From Demequina sediminicola (GTDB taxonomy: Bacteria > Actinomycetota > Actinomycetes > Actinomycetales > Demequinaceae): a stretch of 64,000 bases of DNA. The notes below the pieces were generated by a model. It saw only the letters and a program-made list of their open reading frames with translations. It made no database searches and was not told the DNA's origin. Positions 25,995 through 34,590 of the stretch are shown here, in pieces (position 1 is the first letter of the stretch; the number at the start of each line of letters is the position of its first letter). The translations under genes and the position numbers were made by a program. Location: contig NZ_BBRB01000001.1 in NCBI RefSeq assembly GCF_000975055.1, positions 689,751 through 753,750 of the forward strand, written 5' to 3'.

Positions 25995-26434
25995 AGGAAG
26001 AAGGCCCCCGGGGGTGTTCACCCCGGGGGCCCTACCCACGGCTCGAAAGTTCTCGCTGCCTGGGGATAACCCGGCGCGAAGGCTGCGATTGACGCTGCAG
26101 CCTGTCGTCTTTGTGGACAACACCTTTCGGCCAGCGACCGGTGCCGCGAGACCCTACGCCGTCACCCGCAGTGGCCGTGCTCTAGCCGTCCATGGCTGTT
26201 GCCGTGCCACGGTCTCCCGTTGTCCTGATCGCCCAGGTCACACTGCTCACCTACGCCCTTAGGCGCATCTTTACCAGGCACTTCACCCACAAACCCGAGG
26301 GTCAAGCGCCTGGTCTAGTACGCATCGGCCCTTGTGGGACCTGTTCCACGATGAACTGCGCAACCCGCTAGGACTAGTCGTACTCTCGTGGGGCTAGCGG
26401 CGCAAGCCAGATTGGGGTGAGATTTCACTCTCTG
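25995..26434 (-). ncRNA. Candidate structured non-coding RNA
   Basis: About 440 bp with no plausible gene on either strand but strong RNA structure on the minus strand. ACCAGGCGCTT and AAGTGCCTGGT (26304-26314 and 26273-26283 on the plus strand) form an 11-bp stem with one G-U pair, enclosing a GGGT-rich loop. Several smaller helices lie further on, and the transcript would end at the GC hairpin 26003-26032 followed by TTCTTCC. A TATAAC box at 26436-26441 could start it. It is not tmRNA or RNase P RNA: their conserved sequences are absent. A 6S/Ms1-like regulator is only a guess. Confidence 0.45.
26003..26032 (-). terminator. Very strong GC hairpin
   Basis: Left arm GGCCCCCGGGGGT and right arm ACCCCGGGGGCC pair around GTTC with one bulge. 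Read on the minus strand it is followed by TTCTTCC, a weak U-tract, so it probably ends the candidate RNA. Confidence 0.65.
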
Positions 26435-26514
26435 AGTTATACAGAGGTTTCTCCACAGGATCTCCCCCTTGTTCACCACCTGTTCACATCCCTGTGGACA
26501 AAATCTGTGGATAA
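26112..26514. other. Three exact DnaA-box sequences
   Basis: TGTGGACAA (the actinobacterial DnaA box TTGTCCACA on the other strand) occurs at 26112-26120 and 26493-26501, and TGTGGATAA at 26506-26514. The last two are 13 bp apart in the same direction, within AT-rich DNA (26400-26516) just upstream of the candidate RNA. There is no dnaA or dnaN here, so this is not oriC itself; a DnaA-titrating or DnaA-regulated site is possible. Confidence 0.45.
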
Positions 26515-26516
26515 AG

Positions 26517-28343
26517 CTATTCGCCGGAGCGCCGGTCGTGTTCCGTCACATCGGCCAACATGGCGTTATAGGCACGCAATTCTGCGTCGTCGTCACGCTC
26601 TGCTTGGCGGTCCTTGCGCCTCGCCTCGCGTTCATCGGAGAGCCGCCACGCAATGATCACGCCAATCGCCAACGCCAGCACCGGAAGCTCACCGATGCCC
26701 CACGCAATGTTGCCGCCGTACTGCTGATCGGTGATCGCATCAGGACCCCAGGTACGGCCCATGAGCCCAAACCAGGTGGGCGCCAGCAACACTTCAGAGG
26801 CCGCGAGCGACACTCCAAAGAATGCGTGGAACGCCATGGTTGAGAACAGCAAGACAATCCGCAGGGGGAAGGCGGGACGTTTGGGCCCGGGGTCGATTCC
26901 CACGAGCGCGTTCGCGAAGAAGTAGCCCACCAGTGTGAAGTGGATGATCATGCCGATGTGCCCGGCATGGTTGCGCAGCGCGAACTCGAACAGCGGCGAG
27001 TAGTAGAAGACCACGAGGGAGCCAGCGAAGTTGACGGCCGCCACGATGGGATTGGCAAAGAACCGGGCGATGCGCGATTCCACGATGGTGCGGATCCATT
27101 CGCGCGGACCGCGAGTACCATCCTTGCGCGCCGGCAGAGCCCGGAGCGCCAAGGTGATGGGCGCACCGAGGGCGAGCGGAATGGGCGCCACCATCACCAG
27201 GAGCATGTGCTCCACCATGTGGCCCGAGAACGTGACCATGCCGTAGACCGTGGGTGCACCCTGCGTGATCCACAACATGACAGTCATGCCGACAAGGAAC
27301 GATGCTGTCCGGTACCAGGGCCAGGAGTCGCCGCGGCGGCGCAGGCGAATGACCCAGCGGACGTACACCAGCGCCATGGCCAGCACCACAAAGAGGGAGA
27401 GGATCTCGAGTCGCCACTGGATGATCCAGTTGAGGGCCGATGGTGCGGGCGGCAATCCGTATCCCGTGAGGAAGTAGGCGGGGGTCGGGTCCTCGACGGC
27501 GACGATGGGGACCGGCGGCGCTGTTCCGGACATCACCACGGCGATGATGATGACGGCCGCAATGGCGGCGACGTCGACGGTGAGGATGCGCCAGAACTTG
27601 GTGCGTACGTGCTCGTCGGAAAGTTTGGGAAGCGCCACTCGCCGGTGCCATGCTGCGAGTCCCACGGCCAGCGCCATCAGGGCGATCTTCGCTGTCAACA
27701 GCCATCCGTAGGTGGTCGTGACGAAGTCCGCTGGCGAGTCAATACGCACCCAGGCGTTCGCAGCGCCAGAGACCACGAGCGCCACGGCAGCCCAGATCAT
27801 GATCTTGGAACTGCGGATCACAGCGTTCTTGGCGTCCAGTCCTAGAGGCTTGCGCATGAGCGCCAGCGCACCGAGCATCCCCATCCACAGCGCGGATCCG
27901 CCCAGGTGCAGGAACATCGCAGAGGTCGCGAGGTGGTGATCCGTGGCGCCAGCCGCGTGGCCGGTCTGGGCCTGCCACCCCAAGGCCCACAGGAGCGGAA
28001 CCATGGCCCAGGCTGCGCTCGCTGGGGTGCGGACAAGTCCAGCCACGATGGACACAAAGAGTGCCGCAATAGCCATCTGCAGGTAGGCCTGACCCAACGG
28101 GATGGTGGTCGCGAAGGACCACACTTCTTCAACAAATCTCGATGGCGCGATGGCGTCGTTCCGAATGTAGGCGTACGAGATGAAGATGTAGGCCACGGCA
28201 GAGAGAGCCCATACGGCGGCGCTGATCCGGGCGATCGTGCTGGCGCGCTCGGCAGCTGCGTGACGCGCGGGAACGATCGCGACAATCATCAGCAGGGCGC
28301 CGGCGGTCATCCCGAGGGCAATATCGCGGACGGCACCGGTCAT
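26517..28343 (-). CDS. CopD-CtaG fusion: copper resistance/cytochrome oxidase assembly membrane protein
   Basis: 608 residues from the ATG at 28343; a GTG at 28367 is an alternative. The first half has about nine helices with the CopD-type segments (HHLATSAMFLHLGGSALWMGMLGAL) and the second half the caa3-type CtaG domain (GAPTVYGMVTFSGHMVEHMLLVMVAPIPLALGAPITLALRALP, then MAFHAFFGVSLA and a terminal DQQYGGNIAWGIGELP). Membrane His and Met residues suit copper handling for cytochrome c oxidase assembly. The fusion is common in actinobacteria. The C-terminal tail is charged. Confidence 0.85.
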   Translation of the reverse strand: MTGAVRDIALGMTAGALLMIVAIVPARHAAAERASTIARISAAVWALSAVAYIFISYAYIRNDAIAPSRFVEEVWSFATTIPLGQAYLQMAIAALFVSIVAGLVRTPASAAWAMVPLLWALGWQAQTGHAAGATDHHLATSAMFLHLGGSALWMGMLGALALMRKPLGLDAKNAVIRSSKIMIWAAVALVVSGAANAWVRIDSPADFVTTTYGWLLTAKIALMALAVGLAAWHRRVALPKLSDEHVRTKFWRILTVDVAAIAAVIIIAVVMSGTAPPVPIVAVEDPTPAYFLTGYGLPPAPSALNWIIQWRLEILSLFVVLAMALVYVRWVIRLRRRGDSWPWYRTASFLVGMTVMLWITQGAPTVYGMVTFSGHMVEHMLLVMVAPIPLALGAPITLALRALPARKDGTRGPREWIRTIVESRIARFFANPIVAAVNFAGSLVVFYYSPLFEFALRNHAGHIGMIIHFTLVGYFFANALVGIDPGPKRPAFPLRIVLLFSTMAFHAFFGVSLAASEVLLAPTWFGLMGRTWGPDAITDQQYGGNIAWGIGELPVLALAIGVIIAWRLSDEREARRKDRQAERDDDAELRAYNAMLADVTEHDRRSGE

Positions 28344-28436
28344 GGTGACAAGGGTGTCGATGGGCACGCCACAAGGGTACGCGGCGTGAGCGGGCCTGTG
28401 GACGCACGTGTCACAGGCAACCATTAGCGTGAACGC

Positions 28437-29615
28437 ATGATGACTCGTGAGCAGGTTCGGGCGCTCCGCATGCATGCGTTGGGGCTGGACTCGCCGCGCA
28501 TGTCGTCCGTCGACGAGGTGGTGACATGGTTCGGCGCAATGCAGGCTCAAGATCTCGCGAGCGGCCTGTGGTCGCTAGGGATGCGTCTGGCCCCTGGGCA
28601 GCCTCGGGGCGTTGCCGACGTCCGGGCCGCGTTGGAGCGTGGCGAGGCACTTCGCACGTGGCCGATGCGCGGGACCATTCATCTCGTCCCATCGCGTGAT
28701 GCACGGTGGATGCTCGACTTGATGGGAGCCAAGCCGCTCGCGGGTGCACCCAAGCGTCGTGCATATCTGGGGCTCACAGACGAGGATGCTGAACGGGCAC
28801 TCGCCGTATTGCGAGAGGCTCTCGCGGGCAGACGCCTCACGCGCACCCAATGTGTCGAGGCACTCTCGGAGGCTGGCGTGCCCACGTCGTCGCAGCGCGC
28901 CTACCATTTGCTGTGGTTCGCAGCGCAGTCGGGCGTCACATGCATTGCGGCCGATGTTGATGGCGAGCAAGCGTTCGCACTCCTCGGTGAGTGGGCGCCC
29001 GAGCAGGTGGAGTTTGACCGCGATACGGCGTTGGCGACTATCGCTGGGCGGTATTTTCGCAGCCACGGTCCCGCGACCGTCAAGGACTTCTCTCGCTGGA
29101 CGGGGTTGGGTATGCGCGAATGCCGGGCGGGTATTGAGGCTGCGAGCTCCGGAGGGGCGAGAGCCGACGAGCGCAGTGTCGAATTGCACAGCATTGAGTT
29201 ACGCAGCATCGACACTGAGGACGGGCCGATGGTCGTGGCGGCTCACACGCTCGACGCTGACCCCATCGAGGCTTCGGTGTGGACGATTCCGCCGGGCTTC
29301 GACGAGTACATGCTTGGCTACGGCGATCGCTCGGGATTTGTCACCGAGCAGGGCTTCGCCCGCGTCGTCCCTGGCAAGAATGGCGTGTTTCGGTCAACAC
29401 TCGTGCGCGAGGGATCAGTCATCGGAACGTGGAAGCGTACGGAGCAGGCCTCCGGCGTATCCGTGGCGATCGAGCCATTCGCGCCTCACGAGTTGGCCGC
29501 CGATGCCGAGGGTTCCTTTGCGCTGAGCACCACTGAGCGTGACGAAGTAGAGCGCCAGTTCGCTCGCTACGGCGAGTTCTTGGGCCAACCGCTCACGGTG
29601 ACGTGGGCCGAATAG
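28437..29615 (+). CDS. Winged-helix DNA-binding protein (HTH_42, AlkZ/YcaQ superfamily)
   Basis: 392 residues. WFGAMQAQDLASGLWSLGMRL, then TWPMRGTIHLVPSRDARWMLDL and AYHLLWFAAQSGV are the conserved blocks of PF06224. The superfamily includes the DNA glycosylases AlkZ and YcaQ, which unhook interstrand crosslinks using a Q-x-Q or Q-x-D motif; here QAQ is present at the corresponding N-terminal place, so glycosylase activity is possible but unproven. TAGCGT lies 6 bp before the ATG, suggesting a leaderless transcript. Divergent from the CopD-CtaG gene. Confidence 0.82.
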   Translation: MMTREQVRALRMHALGLDSPRMSSVDEVVTWFGAMQAQDLASGLWSLGMRLAPGQPRGVADVRAALERGEALRTWPMRGTIHLVPSRDARWMLDLMGAKPLAGAPKRRAYLGLTDEDAERALAVLREALAGRRLTRTQCVEALSEAGVPTSSQRAYHLLWFAAQSGVTCIAADVDGEQAFALLGEWAPEQVEFDRDTALATIAGRYFRSHGPATVKDFSRWTGLGMRECRAGIEAASSGGARADERSVELHSIELRSIDTEDGPMVVAAHTLDADPIEASVWTIPPGFDEYMLGYGDRSGFVTEQGFARVVPGKNGVFRSTLVREGSVIGTWKRTEQASGVSVAIEPFAPHELAADAEGSFALSTTERDEVERQFARYGEFLGQPLTVTWAE

Positions 29616-29622
29616 ACCGCGT

Positions 29623-30879
29623 TTACTCTGCGGCGGTCGCCACCTCACGTGCGTAGCGCACCAGCACCCAGATCAACGGAATGAGCACCACGATTCCCGC
29701 GAGGGAAAGCCCCACATAGCCGGCATTAGCCAGCACCACGCCTGACAGCAAACCGGCCGTTGCCCCAGCCAGTCCCATCACCAGGTCTGCGACTCCTTGA
29801 ATGTCAGTGGGGGCAGCATCGGCGTGATGCGACACCACAGCGATCATCGTGGCGCACGCCACGGTCACAGCCGACCAACCCAGGCCCAACAGCACTAGTC
29901 CCACCGTCGCCAACATCTCAGCGGTGTGGTGCGACCCACCACTGCGCGTCACCCATCCAGACGATGCCGTGAATCCGCACGCGATCACCAGGCCCACCAC
30001 GCCCAATGCCACGACTGCACGGGCACCCCACCTGTCGCTGAGCCAACCGAACAAGGGCGCCAGTATGTACATCCCCGCCACGTGCGCGCTGATGACAATG
30101 CCCACAAAGGTGAGCGACGATCCATGTCCATGCAAATGGACGGATGTCATGACCATCACACCGACCATCACCGCATGGCCTGACGCCATTCCCACCAGAC
30201 TCAATCGCCCAGCCGGGTTTGCCCACACCACGCGAACGGTGTCACGGATCTTGCGTTTGGGCGGAACAGTGGCTGGCACCGGGGTCCGCAATCCGACCGC
30301 GATCACCACGGTCGCGAGCGCCAACGCGATGATCGCGAAGAGCCATGGGCCACCCAAGGGTGCTCCCGCCAGGCTTTCGCCCAAGCGTGAACCTGGTTCG
30401 AGGAGGTTGGGGCCTAGGATCGCGCCGATCGACGACGCCCACACCACGACCGACAGCACGAGGCCACGGCGCGCATCGGGCACGCCATCGGTCGCCGCGA
30501 AGCGTGCCTGCAAACCCGCGGCCATGCCCGCCCCGACAACGAGGCTCGCCACGACAAGGAGCGGCAGACTTCGCGTCAGCGCCGATGCGAGGGCGAGTCC
30601 CGCTCCGATCGAGGCAATCGCATAGCCAAGGCTGAGGGCCCGCCGTCGACCGGCCCGCCCTGCCAGCCTCGCGAGTGGCACGGCCGCCAATGCGGAACCG
30701 AGCACCATACCGGTCTGGGGCAGCCCTGAGAATGCGGCAGTGCCAGCGATGTCCTCAGCGAGCAGTCCGCCCACGGACACTCCGGCTGCGACACCGGTCC
30801 CGGCAATGAGTTGTGACGAAGCAAGGACCGCAACCTTCGATGTGATGGAGGTCGGGGCCGGCACCTCGGTCATGCCCAA
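29623..30879 (-). CDS. MFS transporter, last gene of the dehydrogenase operon
   Basis: 418 residues, 12 helices. VPLARLAGRAGRRRALSLGYAIASIGAG is motif A-like; HVAGMYILAPLFGWLSDRWGARAVV is its repeat in the second half. It overlaps the E2 gene by 10 bp (start at 30879 or 30873), so it is co-transcribed with the 2-oxoacid dehydrogenase genes. Substrate unknown; import or export of a branched-chain or keto-acid metabolite would fit but is inference. Confidence 0.85.
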   Translation of the reverse strand: MGMTEVPAPTSITSKVAVLASSQLIAGTGVAAGVSVGGLLAEDIAGTAAFSGLPQTGMVLGSALAAVPLARLAGRAGRRRALSLGYAIASIGAGLALASALTRSLPLLVVASLVVGAGMAAGLQARFAATDGVPDARRGLVLSVVVWASSIGAILGPNLLEPGSRLGESLAGAPLGGPWLFAIIALALATVVIAVGLRTPVPATVPPKRKIRDTVRVVWANPAGRLSLVGMASGHAVMVGVMVMTSVHLHGHGSSLTFVGIVISAHVAGMYILAPLFGWLSDRWGARAVVALGVVGLVIACGFTASSGWVTRSGGSHHTAEMLATVGLVLLGLGWSAVTVACATMIAVVSHHADAAPTDIQGVADLVMGLAGATAGLLSGVVLANAGYVGLSLAGIVVLIPLIWVLVRYAREVATAAE

Positions 30880-32345
30880 ACAAGTCCCTGGGATGGGTCG
30901 TTCATGACACGGCCCACGTCAGCAAGCACGCGGGCGCCGAGTTCGCCGTCCACAAGGCGGTGGTCGAAGCTGAGTGCGAGTTGCGTGACCCATCGGATCT
31001 GGATCTCGCCCTCGTGGACCCACGGCTGCTGACGGATCGAGCCAAAGGCCAAGATCGCGGCCTCGCCGGGGTTGAGGATGGGCGTACCGGTGTCGATGCC
31101 CAGGGCACCCACGTTGGTGATCGTGATGGTGCCGTCTGACATCGCTGCGGGAGTGGTCCGTCCCGCGCGTGCGGCTGCGGTCAAGTCCATCAACTCTGAG
31201 GCCAGGTCGTGCAGGGACAGGCGGTGAGCGTCCTTGATGTTCGGCACCACCAGTCCGCGAGGCGTCGATGCAGCAATGCCTAGGTTCACGTAGTGCTTGT
31301 AGATGATCTCCTGCGCCGCGTCATCCCACGAAGCGTTGGCCTCCGGGTGGCGTCGGATCGACAACAGAAGGGCCTTGGCGACAATCAGCAGTGGAGTGAC
31401 ACGGACGTCCTGGAAGTCGCGGTCCTCCTTGAGGCGGCGCACCAAGTTCATGGTCTCTGTGACGTCTACGGTGAGGAACTCGGTGACGTGGGGAGCGCTA
31501 AACGCGCTCTGCACCATGGCCTCCGCTGTGCGCTTGCGGACCGACTTCACCGGGACACGCGTGGAGCGACCGTCCGATGCTGTGGTGCCGGCTTCGAGCC
31601 ACGGCTGGTCGTCGCCAGCATAGGTCGCGAGGGTCTGCGCCGCGGTGGACTTCACGCGCTGCTCGACGTCTTCACGCGTGACGAGGCCCCCAGGGCCAGA
31701 CGGGGTAATCGTGGTGAGGTCCACACCCAACTCCTTGGCGAGCTTTCGCACCGGAGGCTTGGCCAACACGGGGTACTGGTGCGCGTCCTGCTCCCCTCCC
31801 ACCGGGTCAAGGGCATCGGCCTTACGTGGACGACGCGTCGCGCTTCCAGCCTTCACGCCGTAGCCCACGAGCACTGCGCCCGAGCCTTCGCTCGTCGTCT
31901 CCGAAACCGGTGCCGGGGCCGCGGGTTCAGGTGCTGACGGCGCAGACACCGGCGACTCTGCAGACCCGGCCGATGCGGCCGATGCGGCGGATGCAGTTGA
32001 TGGGGCGGATGCAGTTGATGGGGCGGACGGAGCGGAGGGGGCGGAGGTAGCCGACGAATCCGACTGAGCGGAGCCGTCTGCAGGCGCACCTTCACCCTCG
32101 GGGTCGACGTCGACTTCCAGAATCGGTGCACCGACCTCGACCGTGTCGCCCACCTCAACGATGAGCTTGGTGACCACACCCGTGAACGGGCTGGGGAGTT
32201 CTACGAGCGACTTCGCGGTCTCGATCTCAACGATAGGTTGGTTCACCGTAATGGTGTCCCCCACCGCAATGTGCCACGCGACAATGTCCGCTTCCGTCAG
32301 ACCCTCGCCCGCATCAGGAAGGTTGAACTGCTCAAATGTAGGCAT
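30870..32345 (-). CDS. 2-oxoacid dehydrogenase E2 (dihydrolipoyl acyltransferase)
   Basis: 491 residues. One lipoyl domain (residues 1-80, lipoyl Lys in EIETAKSLVELPSPF), a long Ala/Ser/Pro linker encoded by short tandem repeats, an E3/E1-binding domain (PVRKLAKELGVDLTTITPSGPGGLVTREDVE), and a catalytic domain ending in the active-site motif SFDHRLVDGELG. It transfers acyl groups from E1 to CoA. With one lipoyl domain and paired E1alpha/E1beta genes it most resembles the branched-chain 2-oxoacid dehydrogenase. No E3 gene is nearby, so lipoamide dehydrogenase must come from elsewhere. Confidence 0.92.
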   Translation of the reverse strand: MPTFEQFNLPDAGEGLTEADIVAWHIAVGDTITVNQPIVEIETAKSLVELPSPFTGVVTKLIVEVGDTVEVGAPILEVDVDPEGEGAPADGSAQSDSSATSAPSAPSAPSTASAPSTASAASAASAGSAESPVSAPSAPEPAAPAPVSETTSEGSGAVLVGYGVKAGSATRRPRKADALDPVGGEQDAHQYPVLAKPPVRKLAKELGVDLTTITPSGPGGLVTREDVEQRVKSTAAQTLATYAGDDQPWLEAGTTASDGRSTRVPVKSVRKRTAEAMVQSAFSAPHVTEFLTVDVTETMNLVRRLKEDRDFQDVRVTPLLIVAKALLLSIRRHPEANASWDDAAQEIIYKHYVNLGIAASTPRGLVVPNIKDAHRLSLHDLASELMDLTAAARAGRTTPAAMSDGTITITNVGALGIDTGTPILNPGEAAILAFGSIRQQPWVHEGEIQIRWVTQLALSFDHRLVDGELGARVLADVGRVMNDPSQGLVWA

Positions 32346-32355
32346 CCGGTGCTCC

Positions 32356-33369
32356 TCAGTGGCGCGTCACTCGGTCAACGGCGTCTAGAACGCGGTCAAC
32401 ATCGGGCAGGTAGTCGTGCTCGAACTTGGCTCCAGGGTAGGGGGTGGAGAACCCTCCGACTCTGAGCACAGGCGCATGAAGGTGGAAGAAGGCCTGCTCA
32501 GTGATGCGTGACGACAGTTCCGCACCTGAACCAAAGTTGGTCGGAGCCTCATGAACGATGACCGCGCGGCCGGTCCGCTTGACCGACTTCACAACGGTGT
32601 CGGAGTCCATGGGCGAGATGGAGCGCAGGTCAATGACTTCGACCGACTTGCCTTCCTTGGACGCAACCTCTGCGGCCTGCAATGCGAGACGCATCGTCGG
32701 ACCGTAGGCAATGAGCGTGACGTCCTTGCCCTGGCGAGCGACCCGAGCACGGCCCATCTCCGCAGTGGCGGCAGCGACTCCCCCGTCACTTGCCAACTGC
32801 GCGGGCACGCGCTCCACATCGACCTCGCCCTTGTCCCAATAGCGAGCCTTGGGCTCAAAGAACATGACTGGATCAGGGCATGCGATGGCCTGCTGAATGA
32901 GGTCGAAAGCGTCCTGCGGGCTCGCGGGCGACACGGCACGCAAGCCGGCAGTGTGCGCGAAAAGCGACTCAGGGCTCTCGGAGTGATGCTCCACCGCACC
33001 AATGCCACCGGCGAAGGGCACACGAATCACCACGGGAAGGTTGATCATTCCGCGCGACCGGTAGTGCATCTTGGCCAACTGCGTGGTGATCTGGTTGTAC
33101 GCCGGGAAAATGAAGCCATCAAACTGGATCTCGATGACCGGGCTGTAACCGCGCATCGCCATACCGATGGCAGTTCCGACAATTCCGGATTCAGCCAACG
33201 GGCTATCCATGACTCGATCATCGCCAAAGTCTTTGTGCAGTCCGTCGGTGACACGGAAAACGCCACCGAGCTTGCCAATGTCTTCACCCATCAAGGTGAC
33301 CTTGGGGTCGCGCTCCATCGCCGCGCGCATGCCAGCGTTAATGGCACCGGCCATCGTCATTGTGGCCAT
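32356..33369 (-). CDS. 2-oxoacid dehydrogenase E1 beta subunit
   Basis: 337 residues from the ATG at 33369, preceded by GGAGG and starting 1 bp after the E1alpha stop. VTLMGEDIGKLGGVFRVTDGL, RVMDSPLAESGIVGTAIGMAM and PFAGGIGAVEHHSESPESLFAHTAGLR are the transketolase-like blocks; the C-terminal half carries GKSVEVIDLRSISPMD. It forms the thiamine-diphosphate enzyme with E1alpha and decarboxylates the 2-oxoacid. Confidence 0.93.
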   Translation of the reverse strand: MATMTMAGAINAGMRAAMERDPKVTLMGEDIGKLGGVFRVTDGLHKDFGDDRVMDSPLAESGIVGTAIGMAMRGYSPVIEIQFDGFIFPAYNQITTQLAKMHYRSRGMINLPVVIRVPFAGGIGAVEHHSESPESLFAHTAGLRAVSPASPQDAFDLIQQAIACPDPVMFFEPKARYWDKGEVDVERVPAQLASDGGVAAATAEMGRARVARQGKDVTLIAYGPTMRLALQAAEVASKEGKSVEVIDLRSISPMDSDTVVKSVKRTGRAVIVHEAPTNFGSGAELSSRITEQAFFHLHAPVLRVGGFSTPYPGAKFEHDYLPDVDRVLDAVDRVTRH

Positions 33370-33370
33370 C

Positions 33371-34498
33371 TCAGTTGCCTCCCTCGACGTCAAAGGAGCG
33401 TTGGTAGCGCTCAAACCAGGCGCGTTCCGCCTCGACGCCACTGTGGGGCAGGGCGTACACATCGTTGAACATGTCCATGACGTCGGAGCGGGTCCACGAC
33501 TTCACTGTCTCGCGCGTGCGCTTGCCCAGCTCCTCGGCCTCCGCAGCAACCTCACCGCGGTACTCGTCGGAGAGTTCGCCTCGTGCCGTCAAGTAAGCGT
33601 CCAACCGGGCGATCGGATCGCGTTCCGCCCAGAAGGCTTCCTCCGCCGAGTCGCGGTAGCGGCTGGGGTCGTCGGACGTGGTGTGTGCACCCATGCGGTA
33701 CGTGAGCGCTTCAACGAACACCGGGCCCTTGCCCGAACGCGCATGGTCCAGAGCCCACTGGGTCACGGCGTAGCAGGCAATGACGTCATTGCCGTCGACG
33801 CGGACACTCGGCATTCCGGCGCCCTTGCCGCGTTCCGCGATGGGCACGCGGGTCTGGCGGATGACTGACTCGGAGATGGCGTACTGGTTGTTCTGGCAGA
33901 AGAACACCACTGGGGCGTTGTACACCGACGCAAACGTGAGGGCCTCAGAGATGTCGCCCTGCGACGTGGCGCCGTCCCCGAAGTACGCCACGGTTGCCCC
34001 GTCACGCTCGGGATCGCCGTTGCCGACCATGCCGTCGCGGCTCATGCCCATTGCGTAGCCGGTGGCGTGCAGCGCGTGGGCGCCAATCACCAGGGTGTAC
34101 AGGTGGAAGTTGTGCTCGCGGGGGTCCCACGCACCGTGCTGGAGACCGCGGAAGATGCGGAGGATCTCGACAAGGTCAACGCCGCGGGTGTGTGCCACCC
34201 CGTGTTCGCGGTAGGACGGGAACACGTAGTCGTTGCCGTTGAGCGCACGGCCGGAGCCGATCTGTGCGCCCTCCTGCCCCCATGACTGCACCCACAGGCC
34301 CAGCTCACCCTGGCGCTGCAGGCTTGTTGCCTCGAGGTCGAACGCACGCACGATGGTCATGTCGCGCCACATTTCGCGCAGCTCTTGGGCGCTCAGGTGT
34401 GCCGCATAAGCGGAAAAGGTCGGATGGTCAACGGGCTCACCAGTGTGGGTAAGCACCTGGACCAGGCCGTCGGTCGATAGTGGGCCCGATGCGCTCAC
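33371..34498 (-). CDS. 2-oxoacid dehydrogenase E1 alpha subunit
   Basis: 375 residues with a GTG start at 34498 behind GAAGGAG. The thiamine-diphosphate motif is GDPERDGATVAYFGDGATSQGDISEALTFASVYNAPVVFFCQNNQYAIS (GDG...NN). RYRDSAEEAFWAERDPIARL contains the phosphorylation-loop region of the family. First gene of the operon E1alpha-E1beta-E2-MFS. The 90 bp upstream carry the stacked palindromes at 34538-34572. Confidence 0.93.
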   Translation of the reverse strand: MSASGPLSTDGLVQVLTHTGEPVDHPTFSAYAAHLSAQELREMWRDMTIVRAFDLEATSLQRQGELGLWVQSWGQEGAQIGSGRALNGNDYVFPSYREHGVAHTRGVDLVEILRIFRGLQHGAWDPREHNFHLYTLVIGAHALHATGYAMGMSRDGMVGNGDPERDGATVAYFGDGATSQGDISEALTFASVYNAPVVFFCQNNQYAISESVIRQTRVPIAERGKGAGMPSVRVDGNDVIACYAVTQWALDHARSGKGPVFVEALTYRMGAHTTSDDPSRYRDSAEEAFWAERDPIARLDAYLTARGELSDEYRGEVAAEAEELGKRTRETVKSWTRSDVMDMFNDVYALPHSGVEAERAWFERYQRSFDVEGGN

Positions 34499-34537
34499 GC
34501 GTGCTCCTTCTCGGTCAGGGCAGGTTTGCCCGAGAAA

Positions 34538-34572
34538 CGTAACTTACGCAAGCGTAGGCTACGGCACCGTAG
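34538..34572 (-). promoter_or_regulatory. Stacked palindromes upstream of the E1-E2 operon
   Basis: Three abutting or overlapping dyads share CGTA half-sites: CGTAA-C-TTACG (34538-34548), TACGC-AA-GCGTA (34545-34556) and CTACGG-CA-CCGTAG (34559-34572). They lie 40-75 bp before the E1alpha start. Such arrays resemble TetR-type operators of actinobacterial fatty-acid and branched-chain regulators. No regulator gene is adjacent. Confidence 0.6.
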
Positions 34573-34590
34573 GTTGTAAACCCGTACTGG

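Noticed and set aside
25995..26434. RNase P RNA or tmRNA in the gene-free region
   Set aside because: The universally conserved RNase P core (GAGGAAAGTCC type) and the tRNA-like ends of tmRNA are absent on both strands.
26400..26516. Chromosomal origin of replication
   Set aside because: Only two exact DnaA boxes here and neither dnaA nor dnaN nearby; actinobacterial origins carry many boxes between those genes.
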